Source: Clostridia bacterium
GTDB taxonomy: Bacteria; Bacillota; Clostridia; UMGS1810
DNA: 64,000 nucleotides
NCBI GenBank assembly: GCA_017481205.1
Contig: JAFUPN010000041.1
Coordinates: 1 to 64,000, forward strand
Direction of reading: 5' to 3'
Shown: piece after piece, positions 1-9,263 of the stretch
Layout of the letters: each line of letters begins with the position of its first letter
Position numbering within the stretch: position 1 is the stretch's first letter
Notes under the pieces: generated by a model
What the model saw: only the letters and a program-made list of their open reading frames with translations
Databases searched by the model: none
What the model was told of the DNA's origin: nothing
Translations under genes and position numbers: made by a program

Positions 1-355
1 ATGGTAAAATTCGTCATATCAATTTCCTCTGCTGATGGCGAATTTTAGCGGCAATGCAGATTAGTTCTGCAGTTTGACGCGGCGATTTTTCTCAGCAATT
101 CTTAATTTTTTCGGAATGTGCACATTAGTAATTATATATAAGTTTATCACTCAAGCGAGGGGTTCAGGGGACCGGTCCCCTGACGGGGGTTCCAGGGGCA
201 TCGAGCCCATGGGGGTTTTTGGTACTTTTTGACCTCAAAAAGTACATATAATAAATATTTTTCGCAAGAAAGGTGCATACAACGTCTGCAAATCAAAATT
301 TTTCTTTCACGTTCTACAATATATATTTTAATCCAAAACTGCCGATTTTGCAATT
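1..355. other. Intergenic region with two perfect hairpins
   Basis: I see no convincing gene here. The stretch holds an 18-bp perfect palindrome at 165-182 (CAGGGGACC and its complement) and a second hairpin at 222-245 with 11-bp arms (GTACTTTTTGA / TCAAAAAGTAC) around a 2-nt loop. The G-rich spacer between them resembles dispersed intergenic repeats of Clostridia; that resemblance is from memory, not from a search. An open frame of 68 codons crosses the repeats on the minus strand but has no ribosome-binding site and its protein is just translated repeat. Confidence 0.5.
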
Positions 356-1006
356 CTATTTTGTTAAGAAATCGTAAATTTCTTTCGCAGAGCCGGCGAT
401 AAACACGGGATTATATGGCAAAAGCTCGTCAACACTTCCGAAGCCGTAGGAAACTCCCATTGCGTCAATACCCATATGCTCCGCTCCCTCCATATCATGA
501 AAACGGTCGCCAATCATTATGGCAGAAGTCTTGTCAATATCACATTCTTCAAAAACATAGTCAAGGACGCTGTTCTTGGTGTCGCGCTTTTTATCCATGG
601 AGGCTCCCCCCAGGAATGTAAAATATTTTTCAAGGTCAAAATGCCGTATAATCTGCTCCGCAAGCACTATGGGCTTGGTGGTGGCAAGATACAGCTTAAA
701 ACCGTCCCGGTGCAAATCGCAAAGAAGCTTGTCCACATCGTCATAAATCAGATGCTCCCGGAGAAAATGCACCTGGTAGTGCTCGCGGTACTTAGCCACA
801 GCCTCAAGGGCTTTTTCTTCGTCAAAGCCAAACATGTCACGGAAAGCCTCTCTCAACGGAGGACCTATAAACGGCGAAAGAGTGATTCTGTCATCAACCT
901 TAATTCCGAAAAAATCAAGAGCATAGGCAACCGACTTGGTGATTGCGTCAAAGGAATCGGTAATGGTACCGTCAAGATCAAAAAGGATGTGTTTGTATTT
1001 TGGCAT
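356..1006 (-). CDS. HAD-superfamily phosphatase, phosphoglycolate phosphatase-like
   Basis: Predicted cytoplasmic phosphatase of the haloacid dehalogenase family, Gph/PpaX-like, about 216 aa. Motif I is HILFDLDGTITDS near the N-terminus (nucleophile and acid/base Asp), followed by a helical cap, motif II as ATTKP, and motif III/IV as IMIGDRFHDMEGA with the Mg-binding acidic pair. An upstream in-frame ATG at 1033 exists, but AGGAGCG lies 6-7 nt before the ATG at 1006, and only that start gives the usual HAD N-terminus. The exact substrate (phosphoglycolate, pyrophosphate or a sugar phosphate) cannot be read from sequence. It lies downstream of rpmF, separated by a terminator, so it probably has its own promoter. 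Confidence 0.85.
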   Translation of the reverse strand: MPKYKHILFDLDGTITDSFDAITKSVAYALDFFGIKVDDRITLSPFIGPPLREAFRDMFGFDEEKALEAVAKYREHYQVHFLREHLIYDDVDKLLCDLHRDGFKLYLATTKPIVLAEQIIRHFDLEKYFTFLGGASMDKKRDTKNSVLDYVFEECDIDKTSAIMIGDRFHDMEGAEHMGIDAMGVSYGFGSVDELLPYNPVFIAGSAKEIYDFLTK

Positions 1007-1102
1007 AAAAATCGCTCCTAATCTTAAGATCACTATTGCAAAAGAGGAAAATGATATATGAATGAATTCATGCTTTAAGACAATTCATCATTTTCATCTT
1101 TC

Positions 1103-1134
1103 AAAAATAGCCCGCCGATTGGCGGGCTATTTTT
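1103..1134 (-). terminator. Bidirectional Rho-independent terminator after rpmF
   Basis: Arms AATAGCCCGCC and GGCGGGCTATT close a GATT loop and are flanked by A and T runs on both sides, so it can end transcripts in either direction. It sits just behind the rpmF stop codon. Confidence 0.85.
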
Positions 1135-1140
1135 TGATTT

Positions 1141-1314
1141 TTACTGTTCTACAACTGCTTTGCCGTCATAATGTCCGCAAGATTTGCAAACTCTGTGAGG
1201 CAACTTGAATTCCTGACAATTGGGGCACTTAACCATGCCGGGCAGAGTCAGCTTCCAGTTTGCTCTTCTTTTATCTCTTCTTGCTTTTGATACTTTTCTC
1301 TTAGGTACTGCCAT
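1141..1314 (-). CDS. rpmF: 50S ribosomal protein L32
   Basis: A 57-aa ribosomal protein of the large subunit. The translation starts [18 protein letters not shown] and carries the zinc-ribbon cysteines CPNC near residue 30 and CKSCGHY near residue 44, so this is the zinc-binding (four-cysteine) form. GGAGGTGG lies just upstream of the ATG. It follows yceD by about 36 nt, the classical yceD-rpmF pair, and probably shares the promoter at 1864-1892. The length is normal for the family. Confidence 0.97.
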   Translation of the reverse strand: MAVPKRKVSKARRDKRRANWKLTLPGMVKCPNCQEFKLPHRVCKSCGHYDGKAVVEQ

Positions 1315-1350
1315 GTGTTTCCACCTCCCGAGTTTTTTAAAAAACTAAAA

Positions 1351-1839
1351 TTATTTCAAAAAATTTTTGAGGGCTGCCAATCTTGGGTCAATATAGTCAT
1401 CCTCACAATCACAGGTCGTGTGATTGAGATTGCAGCCACAAACATGACATAACCCCTTGCAGTCTTCACTGCAAATATAATTTATCGGCAATTCGGAACA
1501 GAAGTTCTTTATCACCAATTCATCCAAATCGAGCTCTGATGAGTCGATTATGATAACTTCTTCATCGGACGGAAGCTTAGACAGCTGCTCTTCCATAGAA
1601 AAATCAAGCGTCTCCTCCACATCCTCAAGGCACCTGCCGCACTTGGTGACAAATTGAGCCCTGCAGTCAAGACTGAGATACAGAATACCCGAGATATTCT
1701 TAATATCACCATGAATGCTTACGGGAGCCGTAAAATGAATATCCTGACCGTTAAAGGAAAGGTCAGCAAGGCTGAGCTCACCGTCTATCTCTTTAACCGC
1801 GCCTTCATTTGTTATAATTTGTGATACATCAATAATCAT
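1351..1839 (-). CDS. yceD: YceD/DUF177 family protein, 23S rRNA accumulation protein
   Basis: About 162 aa. The C-terminus has the cysteine cluster of the family: CSEDCKGLCHVCGCNLNH, then CDCEDDYIDPRLAAL. In the family, YceD is linked to large-subunit rRNA accumulation and is almost always found directly upstream of rpmF, as here. The ATG at 1839 is preceded by GAGGTG at 4-5 nt; an ATG five codons earlier has no better site. A consensus promoter lies immediately upstream. The molecular activity of the family is not settled; the cysteine pairs suggest metal binding. Confidence 0.92.
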   Translation of the reverse strand: MIIDVSQIITNEGAVKEIDGELSLADLSFNGQDIHFTAPVSIHGDIKNISGILYLSLDCRAQFVTKCGRCLEDVEETLDFSMEEQLSKLPSDEEVIIIDSSELDLDELVIKNFCSELPINYICSEDCKGLCHVCGCNLNHTTCDCEDDYIDPRLAALKNFLK

Positions 1840-1863
1840 ATTACACCTCGACATAACAAATCA

Positions 1864-1892
1864 ATTATACATATTTATTTGCCATTTGTCAA
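1864..1892 (-). promoter_or_regulatory. Sigma-A promoter of yceD-rpmF
   Basis: On the minus strand TTGACA (1887-1892), 17-nt spacer, TATAAT (1864-1869): a perfect consensus ending about 25 nt before the yceD start codon. Confidence 0.85.
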
Positions 1893-1902
1893 GTTTTTTT
1901 TA

Positions 1903-3090
1903 TTATTTTGCAAGTCTTGCTGTATCTTTTGCAATCATAAGCTCTTCATTTGTAGGAATTACCAAGCATTTTACCTTAGAGTCGGCTGCAGAAATCACCT
2001 TGTCCTGACCTGCCACCTGGTTTGCCTCAGCATCAAGCTTAACACCCATAAATTCAAGTCCTTCGCAAATTTCGTCACGGATAAAGGGTGTGTTTTCGCC
2101 GATACCTGCAGTAAATACGATTGCATCAACACCGCCCATAGCAGCTGCATAAGCGCCGATTGTCTTTTTAACAGCATAGATAAACATATCCAGAGCCAGA
2201 GCACATTTTTTATCACCATTGTCTCTACCGGCTCTCAAATCTCTGAAATCAGAGTAGCCTGCAATACCCCATACACCGGAATCCTTGTTGAGGATTTTGT
2301 CAACCTCTGCTGCGGAGTAGCCTTTTTTGTTCATAAGGAAGGTCACGATAGCAGGGTCTATATCGCCTGAGCGTGTACCCATGGGAACGCCTGCAAGAGG
2401 AGTGAAGCCCATTGTGGTGTCAACGGAGTGACCGTTCATAACTGCGGAGATAGAAGAGCCATTGCCCATATGGCAGGTGATAATTTTCAGGTCTCCTATA
2501 TTCTTGCCCAGCATCTCAGCCGCACGCTGTGAAACATACTTGTGGCTGGTGCCATGGAAGCCGTATCTTCTGATTTTGTCATTTTCATAAAACTCATAGG
2601 GGAGCGCATACATATATGCCTTCTGAGGCATCTGAGCATGGAAAGCTGTGTCAAACACACCTACCTGCTTAACACCGGGCATAACCTTTGCACATGCATT
2701 GATACCGATGATGTTTGCAGGGTTGTGAAGGGGCGCAAGCTCTACACAGTCCTCAAGCGCCTTCATAACGGCATCGTCAATGAGAACACTATCCTTAAAT
2801 GCCTCTGCTCCGTGAACCACTCTGTGACCTACAGCATCAATCTCGCTCATGTCGCTGATAACACCGTGCTCACCTGTCAGAGTAGCAATAACATGCTGGA
2901 TAGCATCTGCATGGTCCTTCATGACAATTTCTTCTTCGATATTATCTCTGCCGGGTACCTTGAATACAAAGCCGGAAATATCCTGACCTATTCTTTCGCA
3001 AAGACCCTTTGCAATAACCTCTTCGGTTTCAATCTTGATCAGCTGAAACTTAAGTGAAGAGCTTCCTGCGTTAATAACCAATATATTCAT
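1903..3090 (-). CDS. ackA: Acetate kinase
   Basis: 395 aa, normal length. It makes acetate and ATP from acetyl phosphate and ADP in the cytoplasm, the energy-yielding end of fermentation. Visible signatures are MNILVINAGSSSLKFQL at the N-terminus, GHRVVHGAE, CHMGNGSSISA and GFTPLAGVPMGTRSGDIDP in the middle, and FTAGIGENTPFIR near the C-terminus. AGAGG lies 9 nt before the ATG. It lies 31 nt downstream of pta and is probably co-transcribed from the promoter at 4213-4241. Confidence 0.97.
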   Translation of the reverse strand: MNILVINAGSSSLKFQLIKIETEEVIAKGLCERIGQDISGFVFKVPGRDNIEEEIVMKDHADAIQHVIATLTGEHGVISDMSEIDAVGHRVVHGAEAFKDSVLIDDAVMKALEDCVELAPLHNPANIIGINACAKVMPGVKQVGVFDTAFHAQMPQKAYMYALPYEFYENDKIRRYGFHGTSHKYVSQRAAEMLGKNIGDLKIITCHMGNGSSISAVMNGHSVDTTMGFTPLAGVPMGTRSGDIDPAIVTFLMNKKGYSAAEVDKILNKDSGVWGIAGYSDFRDLRAGRDNGDKKCALALDMFIYAVKKTIGAYAAAMGGVDAIVFTAGIGENTPFIRDEICEGLEFMGVKLDAEANQVAGQDKVISAADSKVKCLVIPTNEELMIAKDTARLAK

Positions 3091-3121
3091 TATATAAAAC
3101 CTCTTTTCGGTAATTTAATTC

Positions 3122-4123
3122 TTAGTTGTTAGCCTGAGCCTGTACACAGGTGATAGCAACAACACCTACGATATCATCTGCAGAGCAACCTCTGGAAAGG
3201 TCGTTGATAGGCTTTGCAATACCCTGGGTAACAGGACCGTATGCCTCTGCCTTTGCAAGTCTCTGAACCAGCTTGTAGCCGATGTTTCCTGCATCAAGGT
3301 CGGGGAATATAAGCACATTTGCATGACCTGCAACCGGGCTGCCGGGAGCCTTGGATTCGCCAACCGAAGGAACGATAGCTGCATCAAGCTGGAGCTCACC
3401 GTCTACCTTAAGACCGGGGTTAGCTTCCTTGCATATTCTTGTTGCTTCCACAACCTTGTCTACATCAGCATGCTTTGCACTGCCCATGGTGGAGTGTGAA
3501 AGCATTGCAACAATAGGCTCCTCCTCTGCCAGGAGTTCAAAGGACTCTGCAGAGCATGCTGCGATTGCAGCAAGCTTCTCCGGGTCGGGATTCTGCTCAA
3601 GACCGCTGTCGCCGAAGATAAATGTTCCGTTTGCGCCGTATTCGCAATCGGGCACTACCATTACAAAGAATGCTGATACCAGCTTAACACCGGGCTTTGT
3701 CTTGATAATCTGAAGGCTGGGGCGAAGCGTGTTTGCAGTGGAGTGGCAAGCACCGGATACAACACCGTCAGCATCTCCTGCCTTAACCATAAGACATGCA
3801 TAGTACATATAGTCGCCGAGAGCCTGTTTCTTGGCATCCTCGTATGTAAGACCCTTTGACTTTCTCAGTTCAACAAAGAGATTGATATATTCCTCTGTCT
3901 TTTCGTATGTAAAGGGGTCAATAATTGTTGCACCTGAGATATCGAGGCCCTTGCTGTTTTCGGCAACCTCTTCGGGGGTACCGATAATAATCAGGTTAGC
4001 AATATCCTCTTTAAGTATTGTTTCTGCCGCTTCAAAGGTTCTTCTGTCCATTGACTCGGGGAGAACAATTGTCTTTTTGTCCTGTTTTGCTCTTTCTTTG
4101 ATTCTGTCCAAAAATTTGCTCAT
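3122..4123 (-). CDS. pta: Phosphate acetyltransferase
   Basis: 333 aa. It converts acetyl-CoA and phosphate to acetyl phosphate for ackA. The short Pta form is present (PTA_PTB domain only, without the N-terminal DRTGG and AAA parts seen in long Pta). Recognisable stretches are TIVLPESMDRRTFEAA, GDADGVVSGACHSTANTLRP, FFVMVVPD and FIFGDSGLEQNPD. The start is set at 4123 because GGAGG sits 10 nt upstream; the open frame extends 13 codons further but lacks a site there. First gene of the pta-ackA operon. Confidence 0.96.
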   Translation of the reverse strand: MSKFLDRIKERAKQDKKTIVLPESMDRRTFEAAETILKEDIANLIIIGTPEEVAENSKGLDISGATIIDPFTYEKTEEYINLFVELRKSKGLTYEDAKKQALGDYMYYACLMVKAGDADGVVSGACHSTANTLRPSLQIIKTKPGVKLVSAFFVMVVPDCEYGANGTFIFGDSGLEQNPDPEKLAAIAACSAESFELLAEEEPIVAMLSHSTMGSAKHADVDKVVEATRICKEANPGLKVDGELQLDAAIVPSVGESKAPGSPVAGHANVLIFPDLDAGNIGYKLVQRLAKAEAYGPVTQGIAKPINDLSRGCSADDIVGVVAITCVQAQANN

Positions 4124-4212
4124 TTGTATTATCCTCCATTCAATGTAACCCGATACGGTCAATTTATACGGCTTTTTCGGGAAACAAACTAAAAATATTC
4201 ACAATTATAATT

Positions 4213-4241
4213 ATTATACTACCATTCGGAAAATTTTACAA
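4213..4241 (-). promoter_or_regulatory. Sigma-A promoter of pta-ackA
   Basis: On the minus strand TTGTAA (4236-4241), 17-nt spacer, TATAAT (4213-4218), giving a leader of about 85 nt before the pta start. Confidence 0.75.
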
Positions 4242-4271
4242 GTGGTTTTTTGAGGATTTTTATATTATTTT

Positions 4272-5582
4272 TTATATTTCCTTTATCAAAACACAGCTAT
4301 ATGCTTTGAGTGTGAAGTCAAGCTCGCTTGTTGTTTTTACCAATTCCCCGTCATGCTCTTTATCGAGAAGATAGATTTCATACCTACCTTCCCTGCCGAA
4401 ATCCACCGAGAAGGATTTTTTGCCTGCGTTATCATCATCGGTATAATATGTGATTATTGAAAGTACCTTGCCGTCGCTATCCACACTGCAGAGCGTGTAG
4501 ATATTGTCTATATTGTCCTCGCACAGGACTTCCTTTTCCATATCATAGAACATTCCGTACCAGAGGAAGGGGTAATAGCCCTTTAAAGGACGGTAGGTAT
4601 ACATGTCGAAAAGTCCATTAAAGCCGGTGGGACGGGCATCGTAGTACATAAGCATATCTATGGACGAATGCTGAGCCGCACTCATACACGCCATGTTAAA
4701 TGCCGCACCCTTTATGCCGATAATCTGCTCTATGGAATATACAAACTCGTCTGTCCAGCCCTTTACATAATTCCACTCATTGAGTATGCTCTCAGCATTT
4801 TTGTAGCCGTGCTTTATAAGGAGATTTTTTACGGTTTCTGCTCTTGCCAGCATCTGTGCAGGCTCTGTGCAGTATATGTGCCAGGAGAAGAAGTCAATGG
4901 GCACTTCTCGTTTTTTCATTTCACCAAGGAAATCATCTGCCCAGTTCATGCGATTTGCAAGGGCGGGACCGCCGATCATAAGATTGGGGAAGCAGGATTT
5001 AAGGTGCTTTGCCGCAATCTCATACATATCAAAAAACTGCGCCTTGGTGCCGCCCCAAGTACGCTTATTTAGGCAGTCATCCTCATCAAGGTCGGGCTCA
5101 TTCCAGATTTCCCAGTACTTTATATTAAGCTCAAAGCCATCTGCCCAGCCTTCATTGTAATGACGGATGATATGCTCACAGATTACCGCCCATTTGTTAA
5201 AATCCTTTGGGGGGATTGTGCCGTATTTTTTGATATAATGCTCAATCTTCTGACCTAAGCGGTAAAATGTCTCGGTATCTGCCTCAAGAGTTACAAGGAT
5301 ATATTCGTCAGTTACCGCAAAATCATATGATTCGGGACTATACGGATCTGCATCAAAATCCGGAAAAATCGCAGTGATATCCACAGTGTGCTCGCCGCCG
5401 TAGCCCGGCCAGAACGCCGCATCGTGATTGCGCGCATAGGGTATACGCGCCGCCTTGTACTCCGCCAGATTGCTCCTGAACTGGTCGTTGGCATGGCGCT
5501 TGTGGCACGGACCGTTGTTTACGGCATTCATTATCTTAAAGCTGCCGTCATTTCGCGAAAGGTCAAATTTTAATGTATCCAT
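4272..5582 (-). CDS. Clan GH-A glycosidase, GH39-like
   Basis: 436 aa without signal peptide, so probably cytoplasmic and acting on imported oligosaccharides. The TIM-barrel signatures are YWEIWNEPDL with the likely acid/base Glu near residue 162, and SILNEWNYV with the likely nucleophile Glu near residue 269; the small C-terminal part after about residue 355 looks like the beta-domain of GH39 xylosidases. GH39 includes beta-xylosidases and alpha-L-iduronidases, and the latter would suit the heparinase-like neighbours, but the substrate is inferred only. AAAGGAG precedes the ATG by 7 nt and a consensus promoter precedes that. It is the last gene of the exoprotein block but has its own promoter. 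Confidence 0.75.
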   Translation of the reverse strand: MDTLKFDLSRNDGSFKIMNAVNNGPCHKRHANDQFRSNLAEYKAARIPYARNHDAAFWPGYGGEHTVDITAIFPDFDADPYSPESYDFAVTDEYILVTLEADTETFYRLGQKIEHYIKKYGTIPPKDFNKWAVICEHIIRHYNEGWADGFELNIKYWEIWNEPDLDEDDCLNKRTWGGTKAQFFDMYEIAAKHLKSCFPNLMIGGPALANRMNWADDFLGEMKKREVPIDFFSWHIYCTEPAQMLARAETVKNLLIKHGYKNAESILNEWNYVKGWTDEFVYSIEQIIGIKGAAFNMACMSAAQHSSIDMLMYYDARPTGFNGLFDMYTYRPLKGYYPFLWYGMFYDMEKEVLCEDNIDNIYTLCSVDSDGKVLSIITYYTDDDNAGKKSFSVDFGREGRYEIYLLDKEHDGELVKTTSELDFTLKAYSCVLIKEI

Positions 5583-5618
5583 GGTTTGTCTCCTTTGGTC
5601 AAAAGTGATTTTTCCTAA

Positions 5619-5646
5619 ATTATATCATTGTTACCGGAATTGTCAA
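5619..5646 (-). promoter_or_regulatory. Sigma-A promoter of the GH39-like gene
   Basis: On the minus strand TTGACA (5641-5646), 16-nt spacer, TATAAT (5619-5624), about 37 nt upstream of the start codon. Confidence 0.8.
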
Positions 5647-5724
5647 TGGTATTTTATCTACATGATTTTGGTGAAAAAGTATACATTTTTTCGTATATGG
5701 AATGCTATTAATTATTACTTCAAA

Positions 5725-5759
5725 TTTTAGTTTAGCGGCGACTCGCTGCTAAACCAAAA
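5725..5759 (-). terminator. Hairpin behind the heparinase-like gene
   Basis: Arms of 17 nt (TTTTAGTTTAGCGGCGA against TCGCTGCTAAACCAAAA on the plus strand) with one mismatch and one G-T pair. It starts directly after the stop codon of the 5761-9105 gene. There is no clean T tract, so it may be an RNA-stabilising 3' hairpin rather than a full terminator. Confidence 0.45.
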
Positions 5760-5760
5760 T

Positions 5761-8700
5761 TCATCTTAACGGTTTTAAACTCTCCATATCCCACAGATAT
5801 GTCTTTACATATCCGCCGGAGGCTTGTGTATCAAGCGATACACTCAGTGTATCCGAAAGCTCTGCTTTTATCAGATTTCCCATATCATCGTAATGAGCAA
5901 TAATAAGACTTGCATCCACTGTCTCTGTGCCATAGGTATGTATGCTTGTTTGCGCAGAGAGCTCCCCTGCTTCCACAGTATCGTCAAGAAGCTCGCCATT
6001 GTTTGTAATGACGGTAGCTTCTATTATATAGTTGTGCACATCTGTAATACCGTCGTATGCAAAGGTGCTGTCCGGCGAAAGCGTCACACGGATAAGCACA
6101 TTGCCATCTCCATTGCCTCTCACAACCACTCTGGAATAGCCCTCGTTTGTATTCTGCCCTTCCAGTACGGGAGCACCAAGCAAAGGCTCGCAGGCGGTGG
6201 TGGTTCCGCTAAGGTCTGTAACATTGCCTATCGTCTCTACAGTGCCGTAGAGCTTCTGAGTGTTTTTGGTAAGCACAAAATGGGTATTATCTATCCACGA
6301 AACTTCTGCAGGAGTTATCATAAACCAGCACACATCACTGCTGTCCTTGAGATTGATATAATCGCTGACTATAAGGGATTTTGTGTCGTAATCCGTATGG
6401 AACTGTCTGTGATATAACGAAACATAATCTCTGTAGCAATCCGACATATCGTACTCACTGAAGGAGCCGTAATCAGTTTCTTTTGCCTTTATAAGCGGAG
6501 CAAAGGCGTCGTTGCTCTGTCCTCCGTCCTTATCGCTGGTATTGGGATTGATAACAACCACATTGTGTGCCTCAGCACGTCGGCGGTATGAGCCGTAAAA
6601 GCCAAGACCTCCGTCACGCTGTACATCATAGCTCTCGCTGCCAAGGTCATCTGCCCAGCGTACACCGTTTGCCTCGTAGACAAAATTACCCGTATCGCAG
6701 TGGCTGTGGTAGCAGAATACCGAGCCACCGTGTGCCGAGAAATACATAGCTTTATTGTCATCATATGCAGAGCGGTCGGACACACTCTCAATACCATTTG
6801 AGGCTATATACCGGGGTAGTGCCGATTCGGTAGTAGGGATACCTGATTTGTACCAGATAGCATCATACACACCACCGCCGCCACCGGTTGTTGCACTACG
6901 CCTCATGGTGCTGTATGCTGTGTTATTGTATATCTTACCCAGCCACAGAAGCCATTCGGTTACTTTGGTCATCTTTGAGGAATCATGGAAATTGTTGCCG
7001 CCGAGAGGGCTTATCATGCTACGGATCCACAGAGCGGTTTTTTCCACCCCGGGATAACCCATAAGTCCGTAGTCCGTACCCAATGTGGTAATCATAGAGC
7101 CGACACCCTTAGAAAGATATGATAAGGTATAGTTCCAGTAAGCGATACCCTCTATCCATGAGCCGTCCGGCTGAAAGCCAATCATGGTATATTCCAGTGA
7201 ACGGACAGCCTTTTCGGCAATGTCGAAACAATAGTCCGGGTCGTGCTCGGCAAAGGCCATTGCCGCCGCAAGAGCACCGCCGTTTATAACTGCATTAAAA
7301 TTGCTCTTCCAGGATGTAAAGGCGCTTGTATAATTTGCCCACTGGCTCCACTTGGGCACTCTGCCATAGTAGCACAGACGGGTTACATTAAGCCCCTGTC
7401 TTTTGACACCCTCATATATCTGCTGTCTCTGCTCCTCGGTGTATCCATCGTACATCCAGTCGTAGCCAATGGCAAAGGCGGCATTGAGCTCACCTACGTC
7501 TATCATATGTGACGGATTCCAGTCGGGAAAGTTTATTGTCTTATAGAGATTTTCCCATGCACAGTCTGCATACTTTTGCTCACCGGTTATCTGATATGCA
7601 GCACCGAGATATTCCATACGGCGGAGCAGCTCACGGGATATAGTGAGAATCCTCTGTTTGTCGGGGATATTGTATTCCTGAGGCGACAGCTTCAGAATTC
7701 TGTCGGCATTGGTAACAATGGTATCGCACATAGACTTCGCAGGAGAGCCCGTACGGTAGTACTCATCACGGAGCAGGTCAAACTGAGCTTTGTCTGCCAT
7801 AATGCGCGGATGAGCGGCACCCTTTGCCTCAAAGTCAGCTTTTATTTGCGCCGCTGTAGGTCTCTCAAAGGCAAGAAACCTGTTTAGTGCAAGAATGTCT
7901 GTGTACTGATACACTACATTATGAGGCTTTTGGTATTCGGGTATCTCGCTTGCAAGGTCAAGATTTATTTCATTAGCAGAGACAATAATCATCCCCTTGC
8001 CGTCATCAAAGACATTTCTGTTTAAGATTTCGCGTGCAAATTCTTTTACGGGAACAAGATATTTACTACCGCTTTTGCGCAGAACAAGAGTGGTTTTTGT
8101 ATCACAGAATTCGGCAACACCACTGTCTTTATACACAGTGATGCCGCTGCCCTTGAAATAAGATGTATATTCAACAAGATTTATACCGAAGGTCTTGTTC
8201 AGAACCTTGCAGTCTCCGTAAATCTCAGATTTTTCGTCGTCATATTCAATGCCGGGATAGGTCTTTTCCCCACCGGCAAACATAGCACCGCTGTAGCCAT
8301 GAAATGCTGTCTTATCGGCAAGGTAGGCTTTTATGGGCTCGTCACTGTGGAAGATTGAGGACAAATTGCTGTCGTCTCCGGTATATTTTTTGTGCATACC
8401 GGTTACCTCCAGCTCATCCAGGTACAGGTCGCCATCGTAATTGGCATCGTGATACAGCCAAAAACGCACAAGGCTGAGCTGTTCGATTGAAGTCGAAAAA
8501 GACACAGTGTGCTTGTATGTACCATTGATATATATATCTGCATTGTGGTTTGCCATGTCTATTGCCACGGCATAGCTGAACCACTCACCTGCTGTTACAC
8601 TTCCCACTGCCACACCGTCTCCTGCAGTAATCACACCTGCGGGAGTGATTTTGAGCAGGTCGGCACTGTAGTTTTTGTCGCCAACATATCTGATATAACA

Positions 8701-9105
8701 CAGGCGCACATCGGCACCCACAGTATCGCTCTTGGCATTGGCACGTACAAGATAATAGGAATACACGGGAATTTTGACTACATCAAGATGCACATCGTAC
8801 TCGGAGTTATCCAGCATATATATACTGCTGTCGGTACGGTTTGGATTATATCGGTTTTCCTCACCGCAACGGTTGAACACAAGCTCATTACAGCCGTATT
8901 TTGCACCATTGTTGGTATAGTTGCAGTTGCGATAGTGATTGTTTGTATCGCTGATATAATCACTGTTGAAAACAGTGCAGTCGCCGCTGTTGTAATAATT
9001 TATATTAAGCTCGTCATATGCAAAGACCCGGAAAACCGGGTCTTTGCATATAATAGTAGTAAGTAGAATACATAGTGCCATAAAGACACATAATTTTTTT
9101 ATCAT
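5761..9105 (-). CDS. Secreted heparinase II/III-like polysaccharide lyase
   Basis: 1114 aa. The signal peptide (KK, hydrophobic stretch, likely cleavage after VFA near residue 29) exports it. Order of parts: LamG/concanavalin-like sandwich about 100-235; a Cu-amine-oxidase-N-like segment about 310-385; an alpha/alpha-toroid about 430-730 with SNFNAVINGG near 601-610; a heparinase C-terminal beta-sandwich about 770-1040 with CYHSHCDTGNFVYE near 798-811; and a terminal module shared with neighbours (about 1065-1114, ending VKTYLWDMESLKPLR). Heparinase II/III-type enzymes cleave uronate-containing glycans by beta-elimination; the substrate here is unknown. The site before the ATG is weak (GGTGA). 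A perfect palindrome lies inside the signal-peptide codons. It is paralogous to the 15462-19817 product. Confidence 0.8.
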   Translation of the reverse strand: MIKKLCVFMALCILLTTIICKDPVFRVFAYDELNINYYNSGDCTVFNSDYISDTNNHYRNCNYTNNGAKYGCNELVFNRCGEENRYNPNRTDSSIYMLDNSEYDVHLDVVKIPVYSYYLVRANAKSDTVGADVRLCYIRYVGDKNYSADLLKITPAGVITAGDGVAVGSVTAGEWFSYAVAIDMANHNADIYINGTYKHTVSFSTSIEQLSLVRFWLYHDANYDGDLYLDELEVTGMHKKYTGDDSNLSSIFHSDEPIKAYLADKTAFHGYSGAMFAGGEKTYPGIEYDDEKSEIYGDCKVLNKTFGINLVEYTSYFKGSGITVYKDSGVAEFCDTKTTLVLRKSGSKYLVPVKEFAREILNRNVFDDGKGMIIVSANEINLDLASEIPEYQKPHNVVYQYTDILALNRFLAFERPTAAQIKADFEAKGAAHPRIMADKAQFDLLRDEYYRTGSPAKSMCDTIVTNADRILKLSPQEYNIPDKQRILTISRELLRRMEYLGAAYQITGEQKYADCAWENLYKTINFPDWNPSHMIDVGELNAAFAIGYDWMYDGYTEEQRQQIYEGVKRQGLNVTRLCYYGRVPKWSQWANYTSAFTSWKSNFNAVINGGALAAAMAFAEHDPDYCFDIAEKAVRSLEYTMIGFQPDGSWIEGIAYWNYTLSYLSKGVGSMITTLGTDYGLMGYPGVEKTALWIRSMISPLGGNNFHDSSKMTKVTEWLLWLGKIYNNTAYSTMRRSATTGGGGGVYDAIWYKSGIPTTESALPRYIASNGIESVSDRSAYDDNKAMYFSAHGGSVFCYHSHCDTGNFVYEANGVRWADDLGSESYDVQRDGGLGFYGSYRRRAEAHNVVVINPNTSDKDGGQSNDAFAPLIKAKETDYGSFSEYDMSDCYRDYVSLYHRQFHTDYDTKSLIVSDYINLKDSSDVCWFMITPAEVSWIDNTHFVLTKNTQKLYGTVETIGNVTDLSGTTTACEPLLGAPVLEGQNTNEGYSRVVVRGNGDGNVLIRVTLSPDSTFAYDGITDVHNYIIEATVITNNGELLDDTVEAGELSAQTSIHTYGTETVDASLIIAHYDDMGNLIKAELSDTLSVSLDTQASGGYVKTYLWDMESLKPLR
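9016..9051. repeat. Perfect 36-bp palindrome within signal-peptide codons
   Basis: Left arm ATATGCAAAGACCCGG (9016-9031), loop AAAA, and an exactly complementary right arm (9036-9051). It falls on codons 19-30 of the heparinase-like gene and encodes most of the c-region of the signal peptide. Confidence 0.95.
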
Positions 9106-9180
9106 GGTAAATTCACCGTACTTCTGAAATATAAAACATTTGATTTATAACCAATTTCATAAATGCGCCAAGGGGGCAAG

Positions 9181-9205
9181 ATCCTTCGACTTCGCTCAGG
9201 ATGAC
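9181..9205. repeat. Dispersed intergenic repeat unit
   Basis: The core CTTCGACTTCGCTCAGGAT, with ATCCT/AGGAT ends that can pair, is a repeat I recognise from intergenic spacers of many unrelated bacteria. It occurs once here, between two exoprotein genes. Recognition is from memory. Confidence 0.55.
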
Positions 9206-9263
9206 ACAAAAGGTAATTTGTGCGAACATCTTTAATAATAGATTATTTGTTATCGATATCACT

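Noticed and set aside
147-353. 68-codon minus frame at the left edge
   Set aside because: It crosses two perfect hairpins of a dispersed repeat, has no ribosome-binding site, and its protein is translated repeat.
8509-9066. 185-codon plus frame
   Set aside because: Shadow of the LamG part of the heparinase-like gene; no ribosome-binding site and an aberrant composition.
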